From CAZUGO01 sp964619935 (GTDB taxonomy: Bacteria > Planctomycetota > Phycisphaerae > UBA1845 > CAIVHJ01), in NCBI GenBank assembly GCA_964619935.1, contig CAZUGO010000059.1, forward strand, positions 1-64,000: a DNA stretch of 64,000 bases, given 5' to 3'. Under the pieces are notes generated by a model. It did not search any database, was not told the origin of the DNA, and was given only the letters and a program-made list of their open reading frames with translations. Position numbers and translations under genes: made by a program. This document shows positions 1 to 8,715 of the stretch, piece by piece; the stretch's first letter is position 1; the number at the start of each line of letters is the position of its first letter.

Positions 1-136
1 TCAATACCCGACAAAAGAGGTCGTTACTCCCTCGCAGATGGCCGGCGTCCGCATGCGTGCCTCGTCATTCCATGGCGAATGGAACTACACGATTGTGCCG
101 CACTGAGAATCGTTTAGGCTATTTTGGGGCGGCCCC
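1..136 (+). mobile_element. Right end of an ISAzo13-type insertion sequence (partial)
   Basis: The window opens inside an insertion sequence. The transposase tail stops at 106, and about 30 bp later comes a GC-rich terminus (GGGGCGGCCCC, 126-136) preceded by an AT-rich stretch, which looks like a terminal inverted repeat. Immediately after it, a dockerin-type reading frame resumes without its own start. The exact boundary at 136 is inferred; the left end lies outside the window, so neither the inverted repeat match nor a target-site duplication can be tested here. Confidence 0.5.
2..106 (+). CDS. ISAzo13-family transposase, C-terminal fragment
   Basis: Only the last 34 residues are in the window; the 5' part is cut by the left edge. 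The peptide contains YPTKEVVTPSQMAGV and ends FHGEWNYTIVPH. This matches, from memory of the family, the conserved tail of ISAzo13-type (Rhodopirellula DDE) transposases, in which a 'YPTxxxVTxxQMAxxxxxxxxFHGEWNYTI' segment closes the protein. The frame ends at TGA 104-106. It would catalyse IS transposition; whether the upstream part is intact is unknown. The motif is distinctive, but the fragment is short. Confidence 0.7.
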   Translation, partial: QYPTKEVVTPSQMAGVRMRASSFHGEWNYTIVPH

Positions 137-138
137 TA

Positions 139-510
139 AGCGTCGCGGTCGACGTCAATCGCATCAGGGAGAGCGCCGAATCGTCGCCGGGTCAGATCTT
201 GCACGGACAGAACGACTGGTCAGCGATCGGATACGGTCTGATCGGCGGGTTGAATTACGGCGACTTCGTGCACCTGCCTGCTGATGATGACGAACTGAAC
301 ACGGATTTGTTCGAGTACCTGAACTCCATTCCGCCGCCGTGCCCAGCCGATCTCGATGGCACCGACACGGTTGGAGCCGCGGACCTGGCCATTGTCCTCG
401 GCGCCTGGGGACCCAACCCCGGCCACCCGGCCGACCTGGATGGCGATGACGTAGTCGGTGCCGCGGATCTGGCTCAGGTGCTCGGCGCCTGGGGACCGTG
501 CTTGGAGTGA
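139..510 (+). pseudogene. 3' fragment of a secreted dockerin-type protein, truncated by the IS
   Basis: About 123 residues are open to TGA at 508-510, but the frame has a stop at 115-117 inside the IS and no credible start of its own (only a TTG at 124, which falls within the IS end). The middle part (QNDWSAIGYG, GGLNYGDFVHLP) is not recognised. The C-terminus holds two dockerin-like calcium-binding repeats, each beginning DLDG and ending LGAWGP, with the final cysteine near the stop. In planctomycetes such tandem repeats close large exported proteins. I infer that an intact gene was interrupted by the adjacent IS and that this is its remaining 3' end, probably not expressed as a functional product. 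Confidence 0.65.
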
Positions 511-515
511 ACCCA

Positions 516-719
516 ATGGCCAAGAGGATGTCCAAGAAGTCGGCTTTCTTCCGCGGCACGTCGCTACGTCCTGTCCCCCCCGGCGAGTCCAAGCACAAGG
601 AAGTGCGCTACCTCGACATCCACGAGGATGACCAACTCGACGAGGTGCAGATGGCGACGTGGATCCGACAGGCGGCCGCTCTGCCCGGCTGGGTCCTGTC
701 GCGCTGGAGGGCAACATGA
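516..719 (+). CDS. Small hypothetical protein overlapping the P450 start
   Basis: 67 residues from ATG 516 to TGA 717-719. The stop overlaps the P450 start in an ATGA arrangement, which suggests translational coupling. The protein starts with a basic segment (MAKRMSKKSAFFRG) followed by KHKEVRYLDIHEDDQLDE and a W-rich tail. The FFRG...RYLDI...W pattern reminds me of the C-terminal half of DUF1801-like small proteins, but the match is from memory and weak. If that is right, the N-terminal half is missing, which would fit a rearranged region next to an IS. No function is assigned. Confidence 0.45.
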   Translation: MAKRMSKKSAFFRGTSLRPVPPGESKHKEVRYLDIHEDDQLDEVQMATWIRQAAALPGWVLSRWRAT

Positions 720-2107
720 GCCACGGTCATCCCGCCGGCCCTTCCGCCTGGGATCTGGGCTTGTTCAAGGTCCGGCGCATCCGCCGCGACATGCTGGCAT
801 TCTATGCCGACATGCGGGATCGCTACGGCGATCTTGTATATATGCGCATCGGGCAGTTCCGCGATTACACCGTCTTCCATCCCGACCTGGTCAAAGAGGT
901 GCTGGTCACCAAGGCCCGGCACTTCCGCAGGATGGCCTGGCAGCGGCGCGTGTTGGCGCAGTGGAACGGTAACAGCATCCTGCTCAGCGAGGGGGAGTTC
1001 TGGCGACGGCAGCGGCGACTGGTCCAGCCGGCGTTTCAGAGCAGGCGGCTTCACGATTACGGTCAGGCGATGGTCGCTTGCACGGAGCGGATGACCGGCG
1101 GCTGGGATCAGGCGCTCGACGACGGCGCCTGCGAAGTGGAGGTGGTCAAGGCAATGACCGACCTGACCATCCACATCATCGGCAAGACCCTGTTCGGCGT
1201 GGAGGTGGCCGGCGCGGCCCGGCAGCTCGGCGAAGCGGTGGCGGTCCTCAACGAAGTGGCCATCGATGAGCTGCTGTACCCCATTCGTCTACCAGGCTGG
1301 ATCCCGACCGCATATCAGCGCCGAAAGCGACAGGCCATCGCGCTGCTGGACACCACCGTCCGCAGCATGATCCGCGAGCGTCGGGCCACCCATGAGGATC
1401 ACGGCGACCTGCTCTCGATGCTGCTGCTCGCGGTGGACCTGGAGGGCGATGGGTCAGGCATGACCGACGAACAGGCCCGCGATGAGGCGATGACGTTGCT
1501 GCTCGCCGGGCACGATACCACGGCCGCCGGGCTGTCATGGCTGTGGTACGTGCTGGCCCGCTTCCCAGAGATACAGGCGCAGGTGCTTGAGGAGCTGCAT
1601 GAGGTGTTGCGCGGCCGGCTGCCGACGGCCGAGGATGTGCCCAAACTGCACTACACGGAAATGGTGATCAAAGAGACGCTCCGGATGTACCCGCCGGCCA
1701 TCGGGACCCTCGGACGGCAGGCGGTGGAGGACGTGGAGATCGGCGGATTCAACCTCCGGAAAGGAGCGGTGGTCCGGGTACTGACCTACCCCCTGCACCA
1801 TGATCCGCGCTGGTTTCCTCAGCCGGAACGGTTCGATCCGCGGCGCTTCGCTCCAGGCCGCATTGAGCGTATCCCGCCGCACGCCTATCTGCCATTCGGC
1901 AGCGGGCCGCGCGTGTGTATTGGCAGCACTTTTGCGATGACGGAGATGGTGCTGATCCTGGCCACGGTCCTGCCGCGCTATCAGCTCTCAATCGCCCCCG
2001 GACAGAACCCACCTGAGCTGTCAGTGAGGTTGTCGCTGCGGCCCAAAGGCGGCCTGCGGATGACCGTTGCCCGACGCCCAGGCCGGGAAGCGCTGACCCG
2101 CCCTTGA
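716..2107 (+). CDS. Cytochrome P450
   Basis: 463 residues, a normal length for a soluble bacterial P450; a haem-thiolate monooxygenase that inserts oxygen into an organic substrate using electrons from a separate ferredoxin or reductase, none of which is encoded nearby. Visible hallmarks in order: the I-helix oxygen-activation motif AGHDTT (about residues 263-268), the K-helix ExxR in ETLRMYPP (about 319-322), and the haem-binding FGSGPRVCIG with the cysteine ligand at residue 401. There is no N-terminal membrane anchor. ATG 716 is chosen because GGAGGG lies 5 nt upstream and the start overlaps the stop of the preceding small ORF; an in-frame extension to 659 lacks such a site. The general look is CYP102/CYP4-like rather than class I, but the substrate cannot be predicted. 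Downstream is a terminator-like hairpin shared with the convergent gene. Confidence 0.95.
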   Translation: MSHGHPAGPSAWDLGLFKVRRIRRDMLAFYADMRDRYGDLVYMRIGQFRDYTVFHPDLVKEVLVTKARHFRRMAWQRRVLAQWNGNSILLSEGEFWRRQRRLVQPAFQSRRLHDYGQAMVACTERMTGGWDQALDDGACEVEVVKAMTDLTIHIIGKTLFGVEVAGAARQLGEAVAVLNEVAIDELLYPIRLPGWIPTAYQRRKRQAIALLDTTVRSMIRERRATHEDHGDLLSMLLLAVDLEGDGSGMTDEQARDEAMTLLLAGHDTTAAGLSWLWYVLARFPEIQAQVLEELHEVLRGRLPTAEDVPKLHYTEMVIKETLRMYPPAIGTLGRQAVEDVEIGGFNLRKGAVVRVLTYPLHHDPRWFPQPERFDPRRFAPGRIERIPPHAYLPFGSGPRVCIGSTFAMTEMVLILATVLPRYQLSIAPGQNPPELSVRLSLRPKGGLRMTVARRPGREALTRP

Positions 2108-2140
2108 ACGGCGCAGATCAGACGCCACGCCTCAATAAAA

Positions 2141-2168
2141 GGGTGGGTTCGATGTGCCGAACCCACCC
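2141..2168 (-). terminator. Intrinsic terminator for the cysteine-rich gene (possibly bidirectional)
   Basis: A perfect 11-bp inverted repeat (GGGTGGGTTCG at 2141-2151, its complement at 2158-2168) encloses a 6-nt loop. Read on the minus strand it is followed by TTTTATT, so it is a good Rho-independent terminator for the gene ending at 2228. On the plus strand no T-tract follows, so termination of P450 transcription there would be weaker. Confidence 0.8.
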
Positions 2169-2227
2169 CGTTCATGATGATTAACCGGTCAGACGCGCTC
2201 GACCCTCTGCAGCGGCGCCTCGGGTCA

Positions 2228-5200
2228 TTAGCACGGCCCCCAGGCTCCGAGCAGCTGGGCCAGGTCGGCCGCGTTGACGACGTCGTCGTGGTTGAGGTCG
2301 GCCTGGCTGCAACCGGCCCCCCAGCTCCCCAACATCGCCGCCAGGTCGGCCGCGTTGACCGACCCGTCGTGGTTCAGGTCCGCCGGGCATTCGCAACGGT
2401 CATCGAGCCCGTCGCCGTCGCTGTCGCCATGGCAGGTCGATCCGCAGCCCATGAACTCACCCGGGATGTCCCCACAACAAATCTTGTCGACGACCACGCA
2501 ACTGCCGCCCGCGGCTCCGAAGCAGCAGGCGCCGCTGCCCAGGCAAGCGCTCCCCGGCCCGTGGAAGATGCCGTCCAACGCCGTGCACGCGTCGGCGCTC
2601 ATCAGGGCACAGGTCTCCGGAATCGAATCGGGATCCGCTGAGAAGCAGCAGGCGCCCGGGGGCAGGCATTCGCAGCAGATGTCCTCTCCACCGAGAACCG
2701 GGTTTGGCACGACGGTCTGAACGCAGGTCTCTCCGGGTGCACAGACTCCATCACAGAAGGGGACGACGCCCGGCAACACTTCCACATGGCACTGTTGCGG
2801 ATTCAGGCAGTCGCAATCGAGCACCCGGACGGGTGGCTGGGCGCCGGGGTGGTAGTTCACACATGCCGGGCGACATTCGTGGGCCGCGCCCGAACATCCA
2901 ATCGGCTGGCACCCGGATCCGTCGGGCAGCGGCTCGCACTTGCACTTGCCGGCCGCCCCCGCCTGATAGAGGGTGTTGATGACCGCCGCGGGGACCACCT
3001 GGTCGAACAACTCCACCTCGTCGATGCAGCCATCGAACAGGCCGCTCACCGTGGACGAGCGGCTGCCGATCCGCAGCGGATTCGGATTCGATACCGAGAG
3101 GAGATGGCAGGTGGGATCGAGCGCCGGTCCGACCTGGACCCCATTGTGATAGAACCGCAGGCCGGTGGTGCTGTTGCGTTCGACGGTGACGGCCACATGC
3201 TGCCAGGCGTTGGCCACGACAACGCCCGGAGAAGTGTAGTTCGCGCAGGAGGAGGGGCTGCCCGGACACGGAGTACAGGCGGACGAGCCCACGCCATCCG
3301 CGATCTGGAACGCGATCTGGTTGTTGACCAGGAAGAAGCTGTAACCGGTGACGCTGGCGGCCTCCACCCGTTTGTCGACGAGCAATTGAATGCCAGCGAC
3401 GGAGGCCGGTCGAATCCAGGCATCAACGGAGAAGTTGCCCGTGCCGAAATTGAGCGCCGGAGCATCCGGCACCTCGACGTAGTCGGTCAGGCCGTTGAAG
3501 CACAGCGAGTTGTCGACGAACTGACCCGCCAACGGCGACGGTCCACCGAAATGGGTCCCATCGTTGCCGTTGATGGCCTCTTCCGCCGACGTGCCGGAAG
3601 TCTCGTCGAGCGGCCACCAAGCGGTCATGTCCGCCGGCGGTGGCACGCAGGTCACGCAATCGCAGGTGATGACGCTGCCGGCCGGGACCGCATTCGACTG
3701 CAGGGTCCCCTGGCCCGATGGCAAGCCGTTGACGTGGATCTGGCAATCATTGCCGGGCGGCGGCACCGGGCACGGGCCGGGGCAACTCAGATCGTAATAC
3801 AACGGGGGGGTATTGTCCGGCTCCGGGGTCACCCGTACGGCTCCGCAGTCACCCGCGAAGCAGTCGCACAACTCGGCGACGGGTTGGCCGCCGGCGCCGA
3901 TGAGCACGACCCGCGGCTCGCACAGCTCGCCCGCAGCGCCGTCCGTGCACTCCGCCGCCTGTTGCGCGTCGCTGCACAGCGCCACCGCCGGCGGCAGCGG
4001 CAGCGCGCAGACGTCCGGTTGCTCGCAGACGTCGTCCAAGCCGTTGCCGTCGTTGTCGCCCAGGCAGAGGGTGCCCGCACCTTGGAAGACGCCCAGGAGG
4101 TCATCGCAACAGATACCGTCGACCTGGACGCAGCCGCCGCCGGTGATCCCGAAGCAGCAGGCCCCGGTCCCCTGGCACACCGTCCCGACGCCCTGGAACG
4201 TGCCGCCGAGATCATCGCAGCAGGCCTCCGCCGTAATCTGGCAGACCTCTGCGATGCCGTCGCCATCGGCGTCGTAGCAGCAGGCGCCGGTATCGCCACA
4301 GGTGCTGCCGGGACCCTGCGGCGTGCCGCCGAGATCGTCGCAGCACAGTTGATCGACTTCGACGCAGGTGTTCGCACCGGCCACATTCAGACAGCAGGCC
4401 TCGAGGCCCAGGCAGTTGGAGCCGGGTCCCTGCGGCGTGCCGCCCTGGGCGCTGCAATCCGTGGGCAGCAGGCCGTTCACGCAAGTGCCGTCGGGGAGGC
4501 AGCAGGCCTCCGGCGCAGGACCGCAATTGCAGCGGACCATGCTGCCATCGGGAATTGCATTGGACAGCATGGTGATGTTGCCGGTCGGCGCGCCGTTGAT
4601 GTGAATCTGGCAGATGCCCCGCTCCGGCGGCGGGCAATCGCCGGGGCAGGAGAGTTCAAAGACCTCGGGCAGCGGCGTCGGGGTCTTCTGCACCGGGCCG
4701 CAGTCGCCGTCGTCAAAGCAAGCGCACTTGCCAAGGACCGGTTGACCTTCGAAGATGAAGAACACTTTCGCCTGACACTCCTCGCCCGGCATCCCTTCGA
4801 CGCAGTCCTCGTGGAGCAGCTCGTGGCAGATGTCCTGACCGGCCGGTTCTGGGCAGACGCCGCCCGGCGGTTCGCAAGCGTCGTCCTGGCCGTTGCCGTT
4901 CAGGTCACCCTGGCAGACCGTGCCCAGCCCCTGGAACAAGCCGCCCATGCCCTCGCAACACGTCCGGTCCATCACGTCGCAGCCGTCCAAGGTGCCGTCG
5001 CCGTTGGCGTCGTAGCAGCAGGCGCCGGTCCCCTGGCAGGTGCTGCACGTGCCCTGCGGTGTACCACCGAGCGCCGCGCATTCGAGCGGCGTCAGGACGT
5101 CGCAGGTCTCGGCGACGCCGTCGCCGTCGTCATCGTAGCAGCAGGCCTGCTCATCGCAGCAGCGGGTCTCGACGGTGCCGTCCGGCAGCAGGCAGCGGAT

Positions 5201-7162
5201 GCCCAGGCAGGGCAGCCCGTCGGGGCAGACGTTGCCGACGCAATCCGGGAAGGTGCCCCCAAATGGAATCTCGAGGTAGCATTCATCCATACCGCGACAG
5301 CTGCACTCCAACACGGTGGTGTTGCCGTTGGAGTCCGAAAGGGCTCGCGTCGGGCGGCACAGATCGTCCGGCCCGTCGGGCTCGGTGCAATCACTGCTCT
5401 GCAGCGCAGAACACGGGTCGAGCGCCGGCGGCGGCGTCGGCAGCGGGCAGGGCTCCTCACAAGCGTCGTCGATCCCGTTGGCGTTGGCGTCCATTCCGCA
5501 GACCGCGTTGGGGTTGCCGGTCCCGCCGGAGGCGATGCAGCACTCCGGATCGGCCTCCTGGCAGAACCCGCCGGGCAGGCAGCAGCTCACGCGCTCACAA
5601 TCACTGCCGGCCGGCACGCCGCCGCTGCTCACGCAGCACAGCTCATCGACCTCGTCCACGCAGGTGTCCCAGGTGAGCGGTCCGTCATCGATGTTGTAAC
5701 AACAGGCCCCGACATTCCCGCACATGGAACCCGGTCCCTGCGGAACCCCGCCGAGGTCATCGCAGCACAGGCGGTCGATGTTCACGCACAGCTGGCCGGC
5801 TGCGCCGCTGACACAACAGGCTTCGACACCCAGGCAGACCGATCCGATCCCCTGGAAAATGCCAAACACGCTGTCGCACTGGGCGGCGGTCATCAGGGCG
5901 CAGGTGTCGGGCAGACCATCGCCATCGGCGTCGTAGCAGCAGGCCCCGTCCTGCGGCGGGGCGACCTCGCACTCGCAGCAGACGGTGTCGGTCCCATCAG
6001 GCTCAATGATCGGGGTCGAGACGCAGGTCTCAGTCGGGTCGGGGCACCCGCCCGTGCAGGTCATGACCGAGAAGTCGAAGTGGCAGTCGTTCGGGCCGCG
6101 ACACGCGCACTGCGTGGCAACGGGCCCGGCGGCACTGAAATTCACGCACACCGGGAAACAGTGGTCATCAGGTGCCGCCGGAAGGGCACATTGGCTGGAC
6201 TGCAACGCGGCGCACGGATCGATCGCCGGATCCGAGGGCAGCGGGCAGGTTTGCGGCGTCGGCTCGCAGGCATCGTCGATGCCGTTCATGTTCTGGTCGC
6301 CCTGGCAGGACGTGCCGCCGCCCTGGAAACTGCCGCCCGCGGCGGCGCAGCACAGAGGGTCCAGGACCTGGCAACTGTCCGACGTTCCATCGCCATCGGT
6401 ATCGATGCAACACGCGCCCGCGGTGCCGCAGCTTGAGCCGGGTCCCTGCGGCACGCCGCCCAACTCATCACAGCACAATCGATCGATATTCAGGCACACC
6501 GGCGGCACGAGACTGGCGATGCAACAGGCCTCGATGCCCTGGCAGACTGATCCGGGCCCCTGCGGGGTTCCGCCGCCGCCCTGGCAGTCGGCCGGTGGGA
6601 CGCCGTTTGCGCAGGTGCCGTCCGCAAAACAACAGGCCTCGGGTTGCTGAACCGGCAGGCAACTGCAGGTCACGGTGGCGCCGGAGGGAACGGCCGCCGA
6701 GCTGACATGATCCAGGCCCGTCGGCATCCCGTCGAAATGAATCTGGCAAAGCCCCACCTGCCCACTCGGACAGGAGCCCTGGCATCGAAGGTCGTACTCA
6801 TTCGTGCCGGGGATCAGAACCATGGCGACGGGCCCGCAGAGGGTATTCTCGAAGCAGTCGCAAGCCTGGGCCTCCGCCTGGCCGGTCGCGGGGTTGATCT
6901 GCACGCTTTGAGGCAGGCAGATTTCGCCGGCGGAGGGGTTGAGGCAATCGGTCGACTGCAAGAGGGCGCAGGCATCGGGCAGCGGGCCGGACAGGGGGCA
7001 GCAGGGAACCGGGCCGGAGGCCCCCTCGCACTGACCGCCCAAGCACATGGTCCCGCCCGGGCAGTCCGCATGGGTCTGGCAGAAGCACTGGGCCTCGACT
7101 CGGTCAGCAACGCACAGGATGGCGAAAGCGCACAACGATATACACACAACGCGGATGTTCAT
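2228..7162 (-). CDS. Giant cysteine-rich secreted modular protein with LamG and dockerin-like repeats
   Basis: 1644 residues. A signal peptide (MNIRVVCISL...RVEA, cleavage near residue 24) is followed by about 1150 residues of cysteine-rich repeats. A recurring unit reads ACCxDxDGDGxxDxC...CC..LGGxxQGxGSxC, and longer blocks combine a 'C...ALQSSxC' segment, a CxC element and a CQIHxxGxPTG element. A LamG/concanavalin-like domain follows (about 1176-1404; TAWWPLDE, DYVEVPDAP, WQHVAVTVE, FDGCIDEVELF), then more cysteine repeats and two dockerin-like repeats ending LGSWG and LGAWGPC (about 1590-1644). The D/N-rich loops suggest calcium binding and the paired cysteines suggest extensive disulfides outside the cell. 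ATG 7162 has an AGGAAGGG site upstream. It is convergent with the P450 and closed by the hairpin at 2141. The role is unknown; an extracellular structural or carbohydrate-binding surface protein is the best guess. Confidence 0.85.
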   Translation of the reverse strand: MNIRVVCISLCAFAILCVADRVEAQCFCQTHADCPGGTMCLGGQCEGASGPVPCCPLSGPLPDACALLQSTDCLNPSAGEICLPQSVQINPATGQAEAQACDCFENTLCGPVAMVLIPGTNEYDLRCQGSCPSGQVGLCQIHFDGMPTGLDHVSSAAVPSGATVTCSCLPVQQPEACCFADGTCANGVPPADCQGGGGTPQGPGSVCQGIEACCIASLVPPVCLNIDRLCCDELGGVPQGPGSSCGTAGACCIDTDGDGTSDSCQVLDPLCCAAAGGSFQGGGTSCQGDQNMNGIDDACEPTPQTCPLPSDPAIDPCAALQSSQCALPAAPDDHCFPVCVNFSAAGPVATQCACRGPNDCHFDFSVMTCTGGCPDPTETCVSTPIIEPDGTDTVCCECEVAPPQDGACCYDADGDGLPDTCALMTAAQCDSVFGIFQGIGSVCLGVEACCVSGAAGQLCVNIDRLCCDDLGGVPQGPGSMCGNVGACCYNIDDGPLTWDTCVDEVDELCCVSSGGVPAGSDCERVSCCLPGGFCQEADPECCIASGGTGNPNAVCGMDANANGIDDACEEPCPLPTPPPALDPCSALQSSDCTEPDGPDDLCRPTRALSDSNGNTTVLECSCRGMDECYLEIPFGGTFPDCVGNVCPDGLPCLGIRCLLPDGTVETRCCDEQACCYDDDGDGVAETCDVLTPLECAALGGTPQGTCSTCQGTGACCYDANGDGTLDGCDVMDRTCCEGMGGLFQGLGTVCQGDLNGNGQDDACEPPGGVCPEPAGQDICHELLHEDCVEGMPGEECQAKVFFIFEGQPVLGKCACFDDGDCGPVQKTPTPLPEVFELSCPGDCPPPERGICQIHINGAPTGNITMLSNAIPDGSMVRCNCGPAPEACCLPDGTCVNGLLPTDCSAQGGTPQGPGSNCLGLEACCLNVAGANTCVEVDQLCCDDLGGTPQGPGSTCGDTGACCYDADGDGIAEVCQITAEACCDDLGGTFQGVGTVCQGTGACCFGITGGGCVQVDGICCDDLLGVFQGAGTLCLGDNDGNGLDDVCEQPDVCALPLPPAVALCSDAQQAAECTDGAAGELCEPRVVLIGAGGQPVAELCDCFAGDCGAVRVTPEPDNTPPLYYDLSCPGPCPVPPPGNDCQIHVNGLPSGQGTLQSNAVPAGSVITCDCVTCVPPPADMTAWWPLDETSGTSAEEAINGNDGTHFGGPSPLAGQFVDNSLCFNGLTDYVEVPDAPALNFGTGNFSVDAWIRPASVAGIQLLVDKRVEAASVTGYSFFLVNNQIAFQIADGVGSSACTPCPGSPSSCANYTSPGVVVANAWQHVAVTVERNSTTGLRFYHNGVQVGPALDPTCHLLSVSNPNPLRIGSRSSTVSGLFDGCIDEVELFDQVVPAAVINTLYQAGAAGKCKCEPLPDGSGCQPIGCSGAAHECRPACVNYHPGAQPPVRVLDCDCLNPQQCHVEVLPGVVPFCDGVCAPGETCVQTVVPNPVLGGEDICCECLPPGACCFSADPDSIPETCALMSADACTALDGIFHGPGSACLGSGACCFGAAGGSCVVVDKICCGDIPGEFMGCGSTCHGDSDGDGLDDRCECPADLNHDGSVNAADLAAMLGSWGAGCSQADLNHDDVVNAADLAQLLGAWGPC

Positions 7163-7613
7163 TGACAATCCCTTCCTCTTATTCGTCCGCTGGGGAAGCA
7201 CCCACCGACGTCCCAGCGGAGCGGAAGATCGGCGCAGCACTCTAGTAGGAGAAATGACCGATCCTCATCTTAGCCAAGTCGCCGGTTGGAGACAACGGTT
7301 AATCTTCCAGGGCTGCCGGGGGCGCCGGCCGCGGACCCGCCTGGGGTGGCCACGACTCCCGACAATGCGAACACTTACCGAACGCGCGAACAGAAACCAG
7401 ACCAGGGCCCTGGGAAGACCCCTCTGCAGCGCGGGGTGCGGCGCGCGACCAACGCCCGGACGATCGCTGTTGCCGCCCGGATTCGCTGTGGATAACATCA
7501 CGGAGTGCGCCGCGCGAGCGCATCTTTCGGCACCGCGTGCCACCGGCCGAGCGCGGGCTCGGTGGGGCCGGCAGCGCGTGCCATGGATGAACGTTCTTCC
7601 GATCGAGTGGGCC
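7163..7613. other. Intergenic region between divergent genes
   Basis: About 450 bp between the cysteine-rich gene (minus) and the STAS gene (plus). It must carry the upstream signals of both, but I see no convincing promoter pair, hairpin or conserved RNA. An open frame in phase with the STAS gene extends back through it; its composition does not look coding and no domain is recognisable. Confidence 0.4.
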
Positions 7614-7973
7614 ATGCTTGAACCTCCCGTCATCGCCGTGGACCGCGACCCCGATGTCGTCATTGTCCGTATTCTGGCGGAACATCTGGATCAGAATCAT
7701 GTGGGGCGATTCCAAACCGAAATCCAGCCCGCAATTGCCGCAAACCCGGGGATGCCGTTTGTGCTGGACTTGACCCGCGTCAGGTTCATGCCCAGCTTCT
7801 CACTCGGGGCGCTGATCCGGCTGGCGAACGGCTTCAAGAGCAGACAGCAGCGCCTGATGGTCGCGGGTCTCCAACCTCACGTGCACGACCTGTTCGTGGT
7901 CACACGCCTGGATGGTCTGTTCGACCTGCATGCGGACGTACCAGCCGCCGTGGGCACCCTGCGGCCGGTGTGA
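7614..7973 (+). CDS. STAS-domain protein (anti-sigma factor antagonist-like)
   Basis: 119 residues forming a single STAS domain: an N-terminal beta pair (VIAVDRDPDVVIVRI), the central LDLTRVRFMPSFSLGALIRLAN segment in which a serine sits at the usual phosphorylation position, then a strand-helix-strand tail (LMVAGLQPHVHDLF). STAS proteins of this size bind an anti-sigma kinase or act in a phosphorelay, controlled by phosphorylation of that serine. ATG 7614 is preferred because it begins just before the domain and has GAGTGG upstream; ATG 7587 in the same frame would add nine residues. No anti-sigma kinase is encoded next to it. The stop overlaps a GTG of the following frame. Confidence 0.8.
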   Translation: MLEPPVIAVDRDPDVVIVRILAEHLDQNHVGRFQTEIQPAIAANPGMPFVLDLTRVRFMPSFSLGALIRLANGFKSRQQRLMVAGLQPHVHDLFVVTRLDGLFDLHADVPAAVGTLRPV

Positions 7974-8011
7974 CCGTGCTTTCCCGAGTTCCGCAAGCCG
8001 ACACCAGGCCG

Positions 8012-8668
8012 ATGTCCGTCCAGGTTACCCGGCACTCTATGGCCCTGGTGGCGCTCGTGATGCCGGCTTCGTGCTGCTGCTGCTGCCGGGGGCTCCCCGC
8101 GGTCTGGCCGCCCGACTCGGTCAGCACCGGCGTGGCGGTGCGGCCGATCGCCGGACGCAACGGGGCCTTTCGCAGCGACATTCACGTGCCACTGGTCCGC
8201 ATCCAGGCGAACCGCCGGTTGACGCCGGAGATCGACGGCTACCTCCGTTTTGACGGCATCAACGGGCGCATCAAAGTCGGCGAGGGTTTTGTCGACCGCG
8301 AGGCCCGCGGCGACATGCAGGTGCTGGGCGCTGGCCTGCGCTACACCCCCTTCTGGGAGTTTCTCGGGCTCGATGTGGGCGCGGAGGTCTTCCATTCCGA
8401 CTTCGCCGTGCTCAGCCGGGTGGGGACCACCAGAGTTCGGGTCAGCGACTCGGCCTACGGTTGGGCGCTGAACGCGGGGGCCAGCATGGTGCTGCCGGTG
8501 CAGCGGCGTCTGGATGCGGTCATCGCCGGCGGTTACAGTTGGAGCGACAATGACAGCCATGCCATCCACCTGAACTTCGATGGGGTCTACTGGTTCTTCG
8601 GGTTGCGCCTGCACGGCGGCGCCCGGACGCCGAACCCCGGACCCGATCCGGCGACCTCCGCCCCCTGA
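8012..8668 (+). CDS. Exported protein, outer-membrane beta-barrel candidate
   Basis: 218 residues from ATG 8012. The N-terminus has a hydrophobic segment (MALVALVMPAS) running into five consecutive cysteines, so it may be a signal peptide with or without lipidation. The rest is made of alternating-residue, glycine- and aromatic-rich stretches (GDMQVLGAGLRYTPFWEFLG, DVGAEVFHSDFAVL, YGWALNAGASMVLPV, DGVYWFFGLRLHGGA) that look like beta-hairpins of a small barrel. The family is not recognised. The start is uncertain: GTG 7970 overlaps the upstream stop and would add 14 residues, while ATG 8039 would leave a shorter signal. Tight spacing to the STAS gene suggests co-transcription. Confidence 0.6.
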   Translation: MSVQVTRHSMALVALVMPASCCCCCRGLPAVWPPDSVSTGVAVRPIAGRNGAFRSDIHVPLVRIQANRRLTPEIDGYLRFDGINGRIKVGEGFVDREARGDMQVLGAGLRYTPFWEFLGLDVGAEVFHSDFAVLSRVGTTRVRVSDSAYGWALNAGASMVLPVQRRLDAVIAGGYSWSDNDSHAIHLNFDGVYWFFGLRLHGGARTPNPGPDPATSAP

Positions 8669-8715
8669 CCCGGCCGTGCGGTTGTGGTACGCTGTAGCGC
8701 TGGAGGGGAATCACC

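Noticed and set aside
2786..6436. A 1216-residue open frame on the plus strand opposite the cysteine-rich gene
   Set aside because: It is an antisense shadow produced by high GC and the absence of certain codons in the repeats; it has no start signal or domain, whereas the minus strand has a signal peptide, LamG and dockerin repeats.
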